Shown here piece after piece: positions 7,414 through 16,287 of a DNA stretch of 64,000 nt. Within the stretch, counting starts at the first letter, position 1. Each line of letters opens with the position of its first letter. The translations under genes were made by a program, and so were the position numbers. The notes under the pieces were generated by a model that was not told where the DNA came from, ran no database searches, and was given only the letters and a program-made list of their open reading frames with translations. This DNA comes from Agrobacterium rosae (GTDB lineage: Bacteria > Pseudomonadota > Alphaproteobacteria > Rhizobiales > Rhizobiaceae), in contig NZ_NXEJ01000001.1 of the NCBI RefSeq assembly GCF_002915175.1, positions 390,143 through 454,142 of the forward strand, given 5' to 3'.

Positions 7414-10400
7414 ATGGATGAATTCATAGAGCTTCGTCGTAATTTTTATGTCGTTCCAAAAGACGTTACAAATCTGGCCGACTACGAAGAGATGCCGCGT
7501 TGGGCTTTCTCATCGGCAATTCATTGGGATGATTTAGAGAATGAATACCGGACCATTATTCTCGCGGAAGCTGGGTCCGGGAAAACCATAGAAATACAGC
7601 AAGCGACGAAGAGGATCAAAGCGGCCGGGAAGCAGGCATTTTTCATTCGTCTCGAATATGTTCTGGATGGAATAGAAGATGCATTCGATGACCAGCAAAC
7701 CGGTACGTTTGATGAATTTGACCGCTGGCTCAGGTCTGACGGTGAAGGTTGGCTATTCCTAGACTCGGTCGATGAAGCGAGACTCAGCGATCCTCGGGAC
7801 TTCGAAAAGGCGATCAGAAAGCTAGCCAGAAAGCTCGGGTCGGCGGGTCAACGTGCCCATATCTTCATAACAAGCAGAATTTCAGAATGGCGTCCAAAGA
7901 CTGATCTCGATCTTCTTGTTGCCCAGCTACCTTATCAGGCCGAAGCTGAAGCGACGCGGCCTAAGGTCGAGATGGCAGGGCCGGAACGCGTGAATGAGGT
8001 GCTCTTCCCCGATATTGAAGATGATGGTGAAACATCGAAACCAGAAGAAATTCGAGGGACGTTTCGAGTCGTTACTCTTGGTCATCTGGATGACGACCAG
8101 GTTAAGCAGCTGGCCCGTGCGTTAAACGTCGCCAACGAAAAGGAATTTTTTGACCAGATTGAACGGCGGGATGTCAGAGACTACCTCTCGCGCCCCCAAG
8201 ATTTTATCGAGTTGGTCAGCTTCTGGAAGACCAATGGGCGCATTGGTACACGAGCAGAGTTGCTGGAAGCGGATATCGAATTGAGGCTTCGGGAGCGCGA
8301 TCCAAATCGAGATCGGCTGAGACCGCTGACTTGGAGCAAAGCATGTCTTGGCGCAAAGCGACTTGCTGCTGCAGTGACGTATCAGAAAATGTCTCGTATT
8401 CAGGTGCCAGATAGTCAGTTGCGCCCCGACTGCATCGATCCTTCGAAGGTGCTGGACGATTGGTCGGCGGACGACATTTCTTCTCTTTTATCCCGCCCAA
8501 TTTTCGACCAAGCAATATACGGTACGGTTCGATTTCATCATCGTTCTGTTCGCGAGTTCCTTTGTGCAGCTTGGCTACTGGAACTGATTGCAGAAGGGAA
8601 ATCCCGCCGCGAAATCGAGAACTTGTTGTTCAGGGTACAATATGGCCTGGAAGTTGTTGTGCCTACCTCCAGGCCAATACTTCCTTGGCTGTCCATCGGC
8701 GATCAACGCATTCGCGAACGAGTGATGAAGATCGCACCAGAAATTCTTTTCCACGATGGTGATCCAACGAAACTCCCACACGATGATCGAGTGGCGATCA
8801 TTAGCGACGTGTGTAACCGGATTAAACAGGAAACGCTATTCCGCTCTTCATTGGATTATTCAGCGATAAGGCGTTTCGCGACCGATGACTTGGAGCATAC
8901 GATCAACCGGCTGCTCGTCCTCCACAAGAGCGACCCCAACCTGAACTCCCTTCTTCTTGGATTTGTTTGGCAAGGAAAGTACGCCTCATGCCAGGATATT
9001 GCGTTTGAGATCGCCATTGATCCGGCTCAGAATAAGTACAGCCGAATTGCTGCCGTACGGGCTTTGAATGTAGTAGGGACCATCCAGCAGAAAACAGATG
9101 CAGCCACGTTGATCGCAAGATCAAGACCTCAACCCAGCAGACGGCTTTTCTCTGAGGTAGTCGATCTGTTCGTACCAGAGCACCTGCCTATAAGCGAGCT
9201 TTTGGCTTGTCTGGAACATACCATCGAACCGGAGGAAATAGGCTACTCTGACCTCGAACGATCTCTTCGAAATCTGGTGGACCGTCTTTCAGAGGGCGAC
9301 CTTGTTGAGACGCTTCATGGGCTGTCACCGCTGTTAAAGCGATCACCGTTCGCGGAACGCAATCAGCTTGAGCTTTCACAAGCTTTTAGATGGCTTCTTC
9401 CCATAGCAGCCATGATCGCGGCACAATTGATCGCACTGAAATCTAGGCATGCCCTTGATCGAACGAGCCTCGGAGCAATATCCCTCACGTCCCTCGATAG
9501 GAACTGGAGCGGGAATGGCGAAGAACGTCATAATTTTCAAGATGCCGTTAGGTCATGGGGAGACCTCAACAAGGCGCTCTTCTGGTTTGACGTGGAGGAT
9601 GCCCGAAAGCTTAAACTAGCTGAAAATGGTGAGCGACTGACCGATTGGTGGCATGCCCGGATTTTCAGGGACTACTGGGAATTCAGAGCTGAAGACCTCC
9701 CATATTTCATCGAGCAGATAGAAGAGCGTCAAGATCAGGATGACAAGCTCGTCGCCTTGACCATGGCCTTACACCTTTATGTGCAGGCAGGAAGGCCAGC
9801 CGTAGAATTGAGAGCCCTTCGCCGAAAGGTCAAAGGAAATTCGGAGCTGGAAGCTGTGATGAAGGAACGCCTTTGCCCTCCCAAACTTTCCGAGGCGGAG
9901 CGGAAATGGAAAAAGCAGGAGAGTGAATACAAGCGCCGACGCCGCGACCGAGAAAAGAGGGATGCGGAAATCTACGAGCAAAATCGGCGGTGGCTCATCG
10001 AGAACCACACCCAGATGCTGGACAATCGAGAAGCGGCGAAAGGGTCGGTTTGGCGTTGCCAGGTGAACCTCCATTCAGAAATGCGCAAGTCTGCACCGGA
10101 CAGGAACAAATGGGCCTATTCCAATTGGAGTGACCTGGAAGTGACCTACGGTTCTGCTGTAGCCAAATCGTTTCGAGATAGCATGGTGGCTTATTGGCGC
10201 GAGTATCAGCCGACACTTCGGTCTGAGGGCTTGGAAAATCCGAACAGCGTTCCGCACGCCATCGTACTCGGGCTCAGTGGAATCGCCATTGAAAGCAGCG
10301 AAACCATCGATTGGCCGTCCGGGCTGACGAAAGCGGAAGCAGACCGAGCAGTGCGGTACGCATTGTGGGAAATGAATGGATTTCCAGCATGGCTGGTGAG

Positions 10401-11769
10401 TTTGAGCAAAGTGTTCCCTGAGATCGTTCATGACCGATTTGCAGGGGAGATCGAATGGGAAGTTACTACATCTAACAACGAGGTAGACCCCAATTACCTG
10501 TTGTCGGATTTGCTATGGCATGGCCATGATCTTCAGATCGGCCTCTCTCGGAAGATTATCGACATACTTAACCGCCAACTGCCTAAGAATTATCGAAGCT
10601 TAGAAAATGCGCTTCTTATTATCATTCGCGATGAGATGATTACGGACGAAGAAATCTCTACATTTTGTTCCAACGTGATGACGAAGACGTCGGATGTCAA
10701 AACTAAATCTTTCCTCGTCGCGCTCTTGGTCTCGGTTGATCCGGATCAGGGCATTGATAGTCTTCTTGGCGTCCTACGCGATCTCAGCAATGAGGCATTG
10801 CGGACGCAGTTTTGTATGAATTTTGCCGTGCAACTTTTGGGTGGCAGACGGTCTAGCGGTAAGTTTCGGGAAAATTACAAAAATGCTCGGCACTTGCGCC
10901 AGCTGTATTTTGTCCTTCATGAGAATATCAAACGGAAGGACGACATCGAACGTGCAGGGAAAGGCGTATATTCTCCGGGTCTCCGCGATGACGCCCAAGA
11001 CGCGAGGAATACCGTTTTCAAGTTGCTGAGTGAGATTCCAGGTAAGGAAACCTACCTTGCACTCAAAGAAATCGCGGAGAACTATCCGGAAATCGAGACT
11101 CGGGCTTGGATGATGACCCATGCCGTAGGACGAGCTATCCAAGACTCAGATTTGCCCGCATGGCAGCCAAATGATGTGAAAGATTTTTCGCGCGAAGCAG
11201 AGGTCCTGCCTTCCGATCACCGACAATTATTCGAACTTGCGTGCTCGCGCCTTCTTGATCTCAAGGACGACCTAGAAAATGGTGACACGAGCATAGCCGA
11301 CGTATTGGTGAACGCAACCAAGGAGACGCAACTGCGCAACTTCGTAGGCGGATGGCTTCGAGATCGCGCCCAAGGCCGGTATGTCGTTCCACAAGAGGAC
11401 GAACTAGCTGATGCGAAAAGACCGGACCTTCGTTTCCTAACAACCGGCTTCGACGGCCCCGTGCCGACCGAAGTCAAGATCGCCGACCGCTGGTCTGGCC
11501 CCAAGCTGTTTGAACGCGTCGAAAACCAGCTGTGCAACGATTACCTTCGTGACAAGCGATCATCTAGCGGTATTTTCCTACTATTGCGAAACGGAAAGCA
11601 ATCTTCGTGGAACCATCCCGTCACTGGCGATAGCTTGGATTTTGACAAGCTCTGTGCAGCGCTGCAGGTGTTTGCGCAAACTTTAATAGCAAGTCGTGCT
11701 GACATCGACGCTGTAAAGATAATAGGAATTGATTTGATCCTGAGGTCGACACCGATGCGCACGCCATGA
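7414..11769 (+). CDS. NACHT-type STAND NTPase with C-terminal PD-(D/E)XK-like nuclease
   Basis: A 1451-aa protein. Walker A AEAGSGKT lies at residues 51-58, Walker B WLFLDSVDEARL near 113-124 and a sensor ITSRISEW about 35 residues later. A winged-helix hallmark HRSVREFLCAAWL follows, all typical of NACHT ATPases. A very long helical repeat region comes next and likely recognises a ligand. Near residues 1330-1360, ELADAKRPDLRF...PTEVKIADRW gives the D-(x)n-ExK pattern of a restriction-like nuclease. The plausible role is a bacterial NLR-like defence protein that oligomerises on a phage trigger and activates its nuclease. It stands alone between the ABC-3C and Septu-like loci. The NACHT call is strong; the nuclease call rests on motif spacing. 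Confidence 0.8.
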   Translation: MDEFIELRRNFYVVPKDVTNLADYEEMPRWAFSSAIHWDDLENEYRTIILAEAGSGKTIEIQQATKRIKAAGKQAFFIRLEYVLDGIEDAFDDQQTGTFDEFDRWLRSDGEGWLFLDSVDEARLSDPRDFEKAIRKLARKLGSAGQRAHIFITSRISEWRPKTDLDLLVAQLPYQAEAEATRPKVEMAGPERVNEVLFPDIEDDGETSKPEEIRGTFRVVTLGHLDDDQVKQLARALNVANEKEFFDQIERRDVRDYLSRPQDFIELVSFWKTNGRIGTRAELLEADIELRLRERDPNRDRLRPLTWSKACLGAKRLAAAVTYQKMSRIQVPDSQLRPDCIDPSKVLDDWSADDISSLLSRPIFDQAIYGTVRFHHRSVREFLCAAWLLELIAEGKSRREIENLLFRVQYGLEVVVPTSRPILPWLSIGDQRIRERVMKIAPEILFHDGDPTKLPHDDRVAIISDVCNRIKQETLFRSSLDYSAIRRFATDDLEHTINRLLVLHKSDPNLNSLLLGFVWQGKYASCQDIAFEIAIDPAQNKYSRIAAVRALNVVGTIQQKTDAATLIARSRPQPSRRLFSEVVDLFVPEHLPISELLACLEHTIEPEEIGYSDLERSLRNLVDRLSEGDLVETLHGLSPLLKRSPFAERNQLELSQAFRWLLPIAAMIAAQLIALKSRHALDRTSLGAISLTSLDRNWSGNGEERHNFQDAVRSWGDLNKALFWFDVEDARKLKLAENGERLTDWWHARIFRDYWEFRAEDLPYFIEQIEERQDQDDKLVALTMALHLYVQAGRPAVELRALRRKVKGNSELEAVMKERLCPPKLSEAERKWKKQESEYKRRRRDREKRDAEIYEQNRRWLIENHTQMLDNREAAKGSVWRCQVNLHSEMRKSAPDRNKWAYSNWSDLEVTYGSAVAKSFRDSMVAYWREYQPTLRSEGLENPNSVPHAIVLGLSGIAIESSETIDWPSGLTKAEADRAVRYALWEMNGFPAWLVSLSKVFPEIVHDRFAGEIEWEVTTSNNEVDPNYLLSDLLWHGHDLQIGLSRKIIDILNRQLPKNYRSLENALLIIIRDEMITDEEISTFCSNVMTKTSDVKTKSFLVALLVSVDPDQGIDSLLGVLRDLSNEALRTQFCMNFAVQLLGGRRSSGKFRENYKNARHLRQLYFVLHENIKRKDDIERAGKGVYSPGLRDDAQDARNTVFKLLSEIPGKETYLALKEIAENYPEIETRAWMMTHAVGRAIQDSDLPAWQPNDVKDFSREAEVLPSDHRQLFELACSRLLDLKDDLENGDTSIADVLVNATKETQLRNFVGGWLRDRAQGRYVVPQEDELADAKRPDLRFLTTGFDGPVPTEVKIADRWSGPKLFERVENQLCNDYLRDKRSSSGIFLLLRNGKQSSWNHPVTGDSLDFDKLCAALQVFAQTLIASRADIDAVKIIGIDLILRSTPMRTP

Positions 11770-11902
11770 GGTGTTTCGGCGTGGCATATCGGCCACCATA
11801 GGGTCATTCTTTTACGCGGAAAGGAGCCAAGACTTCAATCTTGAATCACACGAACGTGGGGGGCCGCCGGGCTAATCGCAGCGCTTGTTCAGCCGTAGCT
11901 TG

Positions 11903-12667
11903 TTACTTGTAGAGTTCCTTGAATTTCTCGGCGACTGCCTCAACTTCGCTGATGGGAATATCCGGATGTTCAGCCGCAACGAGGTTGATGATAAAATCCC
12001 AACCTGCTGCCTGTACTTGCGACAAAAGATTGCCAATTCCGATTCCAATGGTATCAGCGTTCTTCACCCTAAGCTCCGCCGCAGCCTTCTCTACGGCTGC
12101 GATCTCGTCCAGCAAGCAGACCGAGATCACAGCGTCGCCATTCGCCGACCCATCCACCACCTGATAGATCAATCCTTCCAAAATGCGAATATGATCTGCA
12201 TAGTCGTGAGCATAAATGTGCACCCACTCATAGTAGTCAGCGTCCAAAACGTAATCAGCGCTCGCCGGAATGCTCCGGTCTCTACGAGGATCGTAGGTGC
12301 CCTTCTTGTTATTGCAGCGCTTACACGTCAGGGCGAGATTGTGCGCGAAGAACGTGAACCCCGCGTAGCCGCAAGTATCCTTCCTGCATATTCGTTCGTT
12401 TGACACCCAGTTCGCACTGTCCGTCCCGTGGGCGCTTTTTGGTAAGATATGGTCAATCTCGACATGACCTGGTTCATCGCGGATCGCTCGGCGGCAATAG
12501 GCGCACTTCCCGTTCTGTGCATGCAAGAGAATGGCTTTTAACTGGCTCTTGGCATCCAAGACAGCGGCGGCTTCACTTGTCCACTGGCGGTTCGCCTTTG
12601 TTATTTCGCCAAAGAGCGCAGTCAAGTCTGCAGAGATCAATTCTTGCGCGAGTTTACCGTTGTCCAT
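11903..12667 (-). CDS. ptuB: Septu-like HNH endonuclease (PtuB-type)
   Basis: A 254-aa HNH nuclease. CAYC at 55-58 and CKRC at 115-118 form the zinc knuckles. EIDHILPKS (70-78) supplies the catalytic His, and HNLALTCKRCNNKKG completes the fold. The C-terminal half is helical. It begins 22 bases after the stop of an ABC-type ATPase gene on the same strand, the ATPase-then-HNH order of Septu systems, where PtuA controls DNA or tRNA cleavage by PtuB. It converges on the NACHT gene. The gene symbol is by analogy. Confidence 0.75.
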   Translation of the reverse strand: MDNGKLAQELISADLTALFGEITKANRQWTSEAAAVLDAKSQLKAILLHAQNGKCAYCRRAIRDEPGHVEIDHILPKSAHGTDSANWVSNERICRKDTCGYAGFTFFAHNLALTCKRCNNKKGTYDPRRDRSIPASADYVLDADYYEWVHIYAHDYADHIRILEGLIYQVVDGSANGDAVISVCLLDEIAAVEKAAAELRVKNADTIGIGIGNLLSQVQAAGWDFIINLVAAEHPDIPISEVEAVAEKFKELYK

Positions 12668-12689
12668 TAATTAGTGTCCGCGACCTAAA

Positions 12690-14120
12690 CTACTTTGTTT
12701 CATCTTTGAAAGCGATCTTGACCACCGCGTTCAAGACAGAAAATAGCGGATCGTGTCTCGGCAGGAATTTCATAAGCGCGTGGATTTTATTCGCGGCTTC
12801 CTTCAATTCTAGACTTGGCTCGCTGCTGAACTTTAGCAGTCGAAGAGCATTATTGATCGCGCGCGTCAGCTCAGGCGGGCGGACTGACTCCATATCAAAG
12901 CGCTCTTTAAGCACGTCTTCCGGCAGCCAGCCATATGCGGATTCTTCCATTGCAACTTGCAGATCACCGCCATCCATTCTTCGCTCTAGGCGGACTAGGT
13001 TTCCATCCTCAGGCATCAACGATGCTGCGATCAGTGGGGAGTGGGTTGCAACTATTACGTGGCAACCCTTTCTGTGCGACACTAGCTCGCGCACAAGGCT
13101 AACATAGCTACACTGCCATTGAGGATGGAGGCTGTTCTCAGGCTCATCAATCAGGATTAGGCTGTTATCCTCCACATTGATTGCCAAGTTCAGAAGAGAA
13201 TAAATCAGCTGCCACTCCCCGGAACTCAGTTCATCAAGCGCAGATGCTCGTCCAGACCAGCGCCGGACCAGTGAAACCCGCGTGCTTAGTACGCCCAGTG
13301 CAATTAGGTCCGCAAGGAGTTGCGGACGTGGTCCTGTCAGCTCGGCACCGATGAAATCAAAGAATTCGTCGCCGTATACGCCTATACCAAGAGGGCCAGA
13401 AGCGAGGTCCAAGGAAATCGACTTACCTCTTTTGGATGGTCTGAAGAATTCTTTAAGCTTGCCCGAGGAAACAATATGGTCAGCAAATTTAATAGATTCG
13501 AGGATCGTTTCCGGAAGCTTTGAGGGCCCATTTAGCTCCCCGAGCGAGCGGCCCAAGCTGGGACCCAGTGATCGGAGATAATCCGTGTATCTACCGCCTT
13601 TGAAACGGTTTCCCAGTTCGAACGAAAGTGTGATGGCTGGCTCGAAACCAAGATACTGTAAGAGGGAGATTAACGAATGCTTAGGCCAGTATGGGTGCTC
13701 AACGAAGCTAAGCAATGAGTGCGCGATGGTGTTGGCGGCTTTATAAACAGACGTGTAGTTCCCAGATTGCTTCGGTCCGTAATAATAGAAACGAAGCAGG
13801 TCAAACTGGTTCATGTTTTGCCGAATCTCAATACCTGAATTCAGCGGGAACCTGTCGTTATGGGTACCTGAAAGCGCAATTGTTCTCGAAATTTTTCCGA
13901 CAATCGAAATTTTGATGTCGCGAGCAAAAAGCTTAGATTGTCGACTCGACTCCAATCCGAGCGCCGCATCCGATATGATTCTGAGGATTGCGCTTTTGCC
14001 GGTACCGTTAACTCCGTTTATAACAGTAAAACAATTCGGCTTTGCTTCCGAGTATGGCGGCCTCAGAAGAATCGTCTCCTGCTGACCATACCCATCGTAG
14101 CTGACGCTTTGGACTTCCAT
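12690..14120 (-). CDS. ptuA: Septu-like ABC/OLD-family ATPase (PtuA-type)
   Basis: A 476-aa ATPase without a coiled-coil arm. Walker A is INGVNGTGKS (35-43), the ABC signature LSSGEWQ, Walker B LILIDEPENSLHP and the H-loop VIVATHSP. This is the compact AAA_15/AAA_21 type that pairs with HNH nucleases in Septu. It forms a two-gene operon with the downstream HNH protein. The ATPase could instead belong to a general OLD-like pair, but the HNH partner favours Septu. It presumably inhibits the nuclease until nucleotide levels or phage cues change. Confidence 0.75.
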   Translation of the reverse strand: MEVQSVSYDGYGQQETILLRPPYSEAKPNCFTVINGVNGTGKSAILRIISDAALGLESSRQSKLFARDIKISIVGKISRTIALSGTHNDRFPLNSGIEIRQNMNQFDLLRFYYYGPKQSGNYTSVYKAANTIAHSLLSFVEHPYWPKHSLISLLQYLGFEPAITLSFELGNRFKGGRYTDYLRSLGPSLGRSLGELNGPSKLPETILESIKFADHIVSSGKLKEFFRPSKRGKSISLDLASGPLGIGVYGDEFFDFIGAELTGPRPQLLADLIALGVLSTRVSLVRRWSGRASALDELSSGEWQLIYSLLNLAINVEDNSLILIDEPENSLHPQWQCSYVSLVRELVSHRKGCHVIVATHSPLIAASLMPEDGNLVRLERRMDGGDLQVAMEESAYGWLPEDVLKERFDMESVRPPELTRAINNALRLLKFSSEPSLELKEAANKIHALMKFLPRHDPLFSVLNAVVKIAFKDETK

Positions 14121-14862
14121 AGATACAAATCCGGCAATTTATAAGTGTTGGTTCTTTTTATCTTGCTACCGAGAGGAAATCCATCAAGATCGATTCCTTT
14201 TTTTGAATAGTGTACAAATCCGGCACACTTTGCTGCTTCCTCCTCATGGTGGCAGACTGGATTATCCTCTATTCCCGGTGCAACAGACTACGCTCCGAGA
14301 AGTCTAACCGCCTGCTTTACCGACAGCTTATTTTGGGGAACCAGTCTGCGCGAGCATATGTCCAAATGATCGCCCTGCAGATGGTCACACTTGAACAAGC
14401 CGCCGTATTGTGTTCTAGAATGCGGCTGCCGAAAAGGCACGGGAAGCGCCTATCTCAAGATGTATGTGTCATACACGACGATCCGCTCCAGGGAAGAGTG
14501 ATGGGTCGAAATATCCTCCTGTAAAAAGCCGAGGCGACACCGAACTTGTTCGTCATTCCGGCTTCTGTGGCAACTGACGCAGGAGTACATTTGGCAAACG
14601 ATCCCGGGCGGAGCGTCACCTTCCGCTGAAAAACACGCCGCCAATCCAGCATGCGTCTGCATTTCAATGACGTTCTATAAGCGGCTTGCGACCGATGCCG
14701 TGGTGCGTCATCATCATATGCGTTGTCATAAGATGTGGCTCCTACACGAGGCCGCACGTTTGGCGCACTCGGTTCAGCGATGTAGGCCGCTAATTGTTTG
14801 TCGAGGTGAAGTTGTTGAAAGAGGATCGTGGCTTCTGGGTAAGATGGTCGCTCTGTGCGGCC
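14121..14862. other. gene-poor stretch, no supported gene
   Basis: About 740 bases between the ATPase start and the next membrane protein. Both strands have open frames, but their translations are rich in Arg, Cys and His, have no motif and no good start signal. It probably contains the ATPase promoter at the left and otherwise decayed island DNA. Confidence 0.4.
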
Positions 14863-15441
14863 ATGATGCGAACTCGACTGCCACAAACGGCGAGCCTGTT
14901 GTCCGTTCTGGCCTACACTATCGTTTTAAGCGATAAATACACTGAGCTGGCCGACGGACTTAACGCCCCCACCGGAATGGTCGTCGCAGCCCAACTCAAG
15001 TCGATGTTTATGGGCGGTTTCGTAACGTTGCTCGCGATGGGCATGTACTGGCTGCTTTGTCCAAGGCCGATTAAGAATTTTCGAGATCGACGGGACTACG
15101 TCGATTATGTCGTAAGAGGACTTGATCCCGACGAATTGAACATTGCCCTTGAAACTCTGAGTGATATACCGCCAGATGCCGTTGTGCAGCTTTCTGATCT
15201 TCGCGTGAAGATTGCTGACCTCACAAATGCAAAGGAGGAGGGCATTGCCACTCCGGTCCTAATTTCGGACTACTACACATTTGTTGATCGTCGAGGGATG
15301 CGAGCACCGATGTTCTGCTTCAGCATGCTATCCATCGGTGCAATGCTTTTCCTTTTACCGGCTGCCATCAGCGTGATCACCGCTCTACCGAGCGCGATGG
15401 AAATTTTTGATGATCGTGGCCAGTCATTCGGACTGCCGTAA
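14863..15441 (+). CDS. hypothetical membrane protein, 192 aa
   Basis: Begins MMRTRLPQTASLLSVLAYTIVL at the paired ATGs at 14863; an in-frame TTG at 14794 would add 23 residues. Three hydrophobic segments are visible: SLLSVLAYTIVL, FMGGFVTLLAMGMYWLLC, and C-terminal APMFCFSMLSIGAMLFLLPAAISVITALP. A soluble central region (LDPDELNIALETLSDIPPDAVVQL) lies between them. I do not recognise the family. It stands alone in the island. A membrane effector or sensor is possible, but nothing specific supports that. Confidence 0.5.
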   Translation: MMRTRLPQTASLLSVLAYTIVLSDKYTELADGLNAPTGMVVAAQLKSMFMGGFVTLLAMGMYWLLCPRPIKNFRDRRDYVDYVVRGLDPDELNIALETLSDIPPDAVVQLSDLRVKIADLTNAKEEGIATPVLISDYYTFVDRRGMRAPMFCFSMLSIGAMLFLLPAAISVITALPSAMEIFDDRGQSFGLP

Positions 15442-15949
15442 TGACGCGGCCGCATACGGTGGCTGCCTAAACTGCCGCATGAGGCAACCCCGTCATTTCG
15501 ATAGGGACCTTCAAGTTCCATGCTACCGTCCCGTGACGGATTGGGCCGAGCCCGTGGATGCGATGTTGCCCAGCCTGCACCGCGTCCGAACCACACAAAA
15601 GCCCGTTTTCGAGACGCCGCACCGCCGTTCACGAAAATGTGATATCGCTAAAGCGTAAGGAGTTCCAGATTAGTTGAGAAAATAGGGCGCAAACCAAAGT
15701 CAGGAGAAATCCTTTAAAAGAAGAAATTCAGACAATATTTAATTCTGAAAGAATACAGATGTGGGATTTTAATTTTTGAATGTTGACATTATTGCGCTGC
15801 GTTAAGACCTAAACATAACATCAAAAGATATTTACAAATCAATTATAGTATTACAGCCTTTGTCTCGCAATCAGTGCAACCTCGCCCGCAATGAATTGAG
15901 AGTGCCTCAAATTACCCTGTGTACCATGTAGGTAGAATGGAGCATCGAG
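15442..15949. other. AT-rich intergenic stretch, no supported gene
   Basis: About 500 bases. From about 15660 to 15900 the sequence is strikingly AT-rich with short A and T runs, unlike the flanking DNA. No open frame with a credible start is visible. It may hold the promoter of the small gene at 15950 and the recombinase. Confidence 0.4.
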
Positions 15950-16237
15950 ATGAGAAAATACACAGACAACCACCCAGTTGGTGGCGACAGCAGCGATCCA
16001 GCTGGGCTCGATATCGCACTACCCCGGACATCGACACCCACGAGAACCGGTAAAAAAAGATTTCGCAAAGAAAATATCAGGCGAGTTAAGCCGCGATCCA
16101 ACAGAATCATACTCTGTGATTTTGCCAATACGGAGGCGTTTTCCAATATGGAGACAACCGCCTTGCTTACGGCCCTGCGCGAGGAACTTCGGTCCATATT
16201 TCCTAGCTTAAATGCGGATGGATGGCCCTCGAAATAG
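15950..16237 (+). CDS. hypothetical basic protein upstream of serine recombinase (95 aa)
   Basis: ATG at 15950 follows TGGAGCATCGAG. The middle is strongly basic (TRTGKKRFRKENIRRVKPRSNR) and the C-terminus is helical (METTALLTALREELRSIFP). It precedes the recombinase by about 50 bases. It may be a DNA-binding accessory or directionality factor, but there is no recognised domain; this is inference from position and charge. Confidence 0.4.
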   Translation: MRKYTDNHPVGGDSSDPAGLDIALPRTSTPTRTGKKRFRKENIRRVKPRSNRIILCDFANTEAFSNMETTALLTALREELRSIFPSLNADGWPSK

Positions 16238-16287
16238 CAGCCTGGGACGTCCCCATTTTTCCGCGTTTCACTAAAAGGTCGCTAAGA

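Noticed and set aside
11903-14120. retron or restriction-modification reading of the ATPase-HNH pair
   Set aside because: No reverse transcriptase, msr/msd-like element or methyltransferase lies nearby, so Septu remains the better match.
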